Positions 62,703 through 64,000 of a stretch of 64,000 nt of DNA are shown in pieces (the first letter of the stretch is position 1; every line of letters begins with the position of its first letter). The position numbers were made by a program, and so were the translations under genes. The stretch spans positions 1 through 64,000 of the forward strand of contig JALONT010000001.1 in the NCBI GenBank assembly GCA_025454795.1. The letters run 5' to 3'. The notes beneath the pieces are model-generated. The model was given only the letters and a program-made list of their open reading frames with translations, did not search any database and was not told the DNA's origin. The stretch comes from Bacteroidales bacterium. Lineage in GTDB: Bacteria; Bacteroidota; Bacteroidia; Bacteroidales; VadinHA17.

Positions 62703-63107
62703 ATGTTAAAAAAATTAAAAATAGAATCAAACATAAATAATCTTAGTATTGTTGAAAATGCAATAGATTTTATAACCGGCCAGGCGGGAATAAACCAGGA
62801 TAATTATGGAAAGATTCTTGTTTCAACTCTTGAAGCAGTTAATAATGCAATAATTCACGGAAACAAATCAGATTCCAGGAAGTTTGTGGAAATAGAAATA
62901 ATAATAAAGGGAAATTTACTTCAGGTTAAGGTGACTGATGAAGGATCAGGATTCAGACCTGAAAGAGTACCGGATCCCACATTTCCTGAAAATATTGAAG
63001 CGATAAACGGAAGAGGCGTTTTTCTGATGTCTAAACTGGCGGATGAAATAGAATTTAATAAAAAAGGGAACAGCGTAAAACTAAAATTTAAAAACATTTT
63101 GTCTTGA
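62703..63107 (+). CDS. RsbW/SpoIIAB-like histidine-kinase-type ATPase
   Basis: 134 residues of the HATPase_c fold: STLEAVNNAIIHGNKSDSRK (N box), VTDEGSGFRPERVPDP (G1), GRGVFLMSKLADEIEF (G2). Such proteins are anti-sigma kinases in Gram-positive bacteria; in Bacteroidota a lone member has an unknown target. Its stop overlaps the TTG start of ybeY (TTGA). Confidence 0.85.
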   Translation: MLKKLKIESNINNLSIVENAIDFITGQAGINQDNYGKILVSTLEAVNNAIIHGNKSDSRKFVEIEIIIKGNLLQVKVTDEGSGFRPERVPDPTFPENIEAINGRGVFLMSKLADEIEFNKKGNSVKLKFKNILS

Positions 63108-63526
63108 TAAAGCTATTTTATGATAATACCGGATACAGACTAAGAGGAAGCAAAAAAGCTTTAAATTTGATTCAAAAGGTCATCAGGAAGGAAAATAGAA
63201 TTTCAGGTGACCTTAATTTTATTGTTACAAATAAAAACAGGTTAAGAGAGGTAAACATTGAATTTTTGAAACAAGATTATTTTACAGATGTTATAGCTTT
63301 TGGATATTCTGATGGAAAGGTTATAAAAGGGGAGATATATATGAGCCTGGAGACGATTAAGGAAAACTCAGTTAACTATAAAGTTAGTTTAATGAATGAA
63401 ATGGTAAGAGTAATGATACATGGTACACTTCATTTATGCGGATATGAAGATAAAAGGAAAAGTGAAAGGTTAATAATGAGAGAGAAAGAGAATTACTGGC
63501 TGGATCTATTCGAAAAAGAAAAGTAA
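63104..63526 (+). CDS. ybeY: rRNA maturation endoribonuclease YbeY
   Basis: 140 residues. YbeY is a zinc-dependent RNase for 16S rRNA maturation. The metal site motif is MIHGTLHLCGYEDK; the first two His (HGTLH) are present, but the third ligand, His in E. coli (GYDH), is Asp here. I recall the same change in other Bacteroidota, so the enzyme is probably functional. TTG start; overlaps the ATPase gene; followed directly by mnmG. Confidence 0.9.
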   Translation: MIKLFYDNTGYRLRGSKKALNLIQKVIRKENRISGDLNFIVTNKNRLREVNIEFLKQDYFTDVIAFGYSDGKVIKGEIYMSLETIKENSVNYKVSLMNEMVRVMIHGTLHLCGYEDKRKSERLIMREKENYWLDLFEKEK

Positions 63527-64000
63527 ATGGATTTCAGATACGATATTATAGTTGTAGGTGGCGGTCATGCAGGATGTGAAGCAGCTCATGCTGCTGCCGT
63601 TATGGGGGCAAGAACACTCCTTATAACAATGGATATGACTAAGCTGGCTCAGATGTCATGTAACCCTGCAATGGGGGGAATTGCGAAGGGACAGATAGTT
63701 AGAGAGATAGACGCTTTAGGAGGGCTGAGCGGACTTATTACTGACAGAAGTATGATACAATTCAGGATGCTGAACAGATCAAAGGGACCTGCAATGTGGA
63801 GTCCAAGAGCTCAGTGTGACAGGCAGAAGTTTACAAACGAGTGGAGACGTGAAATTGAAAATACAGACAATTTATTCATATGGCAGGAACAGGCACAAAA
63901 AGTTATTGTTGAGAATGGAAGAGTTATCGGTGTCGAAACAATATTTGGTACAAGGTTTTTAGCAAATTCAGTTATTCTTACAAACGGAACATTCCTTAAC
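63527..64000 (+). CDS. mnmG: tRNA uridine-5-carboxymethylaminomethyl synthesis enzyme MnmG, partial (runs off the window)
   Basis: The first 158 codons only; the gene continues beyond 64000. Seen: FAD-binding IIVVGGGHAGCEAAHAAAVM and the family signature MSCNPAMGGIAKGQIVREID, then GPAMWSPRAQCDR. With MnmE it modifies U34 of certain tRNAs. ATG start directly after the YbeY stop. Confidence 0.95.
   Translation, partial: MDFRYDIIVVGGGHAGCEAAHAAAVMGARTLLITMDMTKLAQMSCNPAMGGIAKGQIVREIDALGGLSGLITDRSMIQFRMLNRSKGPAMWSPRAQCDRQKFTNEWRREIENTDNLFIWQEQAQKVIVENGRVIGVETIFGTRFLANSVILTNGTFLN

Noticed and set aside
1-64000. CRISPR array, restriction-modification or classical defence island
   Set aside because: No regularly spaced repeats and no cas, R-M, or toxin-antitoxin genes were found; the caspase gene is exported and not in a defence context.

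Overview
The window is a chromosomal segment from a member of the Bacteroidota, most likely Bacteroidales-like. This is inferred from Bacteroidota-type -7 boxes (TAnnTTTG) before several genes, few Shine-Dalgarno sites, an ECF sigma/FecR/TonB-receptor signalling set, two TonB-dependent receptors, many secreted beta-barrels and low-complexity Q-rich proteins, and a house-keeping block (flippase, TPR lipoprotein, DUF4292, EnvC-like, YbeY, MnmG) typical of the phylum. No rRNA, CRISPR array, prophage or intact insertion sequence is visible.

Region by region. (1) 167-8723, minus strand: acyl-CoA synthetase, small membrane protein, two ROK sugar kinases, a SIS-domain sugar-phosphate isomerase/deaminase, a decayed LmbE/PIG-L deacetylase, a PPi-type phosphofructokinase and a large Ig-like lipoprotein; this reads as an amino-sugar utilisation operon that has lost its deacetylase. 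(2) 8873-12925: Lgt, a TetR regulator, MtnA with a class II aldolase, and a pirin missing its N-terminus. (3) 12938-14239: accessory patch with a MITE-like repeat, a tRNA copy broken in its D-loop by a 56-bp palindromic insert, an intact tRNA(CAU), an interleaved inverted repeat and an IS4-type transposase remnant. (4) 14243-22548: phosphate-response locus with a secreted Big_2 protein, TonB receptor, PhoB/PhoR-like two-component system and PiT transporter; three copies of a Pho-box-like direct repeat (TGTAACA-N4-yGTAA) lie before the receptor, phoB and pit.

(5) 22890-28365: a secreted WD40-caspase with a beta-barrel partner, a GH114-like lipoprotein, a thioesterase remnant and a methyltransferase. 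(6) 28732-36186: ECF sigma, FecR and TonB receptor, followed by an LTxxQ/QN-rich protein, two beta-barrel proteins, a QT-rich protein and a convergent EF-hand protein. The sigma gene and the LTxxQ gene share a two-block promoter-like element with identical spacing. (7) 36779-42473: decaying region with an ICMT-family methyltransferase and a second remnant, an acyltransferase, a GH28 gene interrupted by two in-frame TAA codons, an internally deleted ADP-ribosylglycohydrolase, a glycosyltransferase and a creatininase remnant. (8) 42628-64000: mostly ordinary core genes (Nramp transporter, patatin, Nfo, a PurF-like protein without the N-terminal cysteine, HemW, VanZ, Rrf2, RpiB, NadA, MORN protein, RuvB, Crp, PheS, cyclophilin, flippase, TPR, DUF4292, EnvC-like, ATPase, YbeY and the start of MnmG).

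Two themes recur. One is a ~130-145-bp MITE-like element with ~30-bp terminal inverted repeats, present in five intergenic copies, one of which abuts the truncated 5' end of pirin. The other is gene decay by internal deletion that keeps both ends of the gene (LmbE, creatininase, ADP-ribosylglycohydrolase). The best candidates for undescribed biology are the Pho-box regulon with its TonB receptor, the ECF-controlled Q-rich secreted cluster, and the MITE family.
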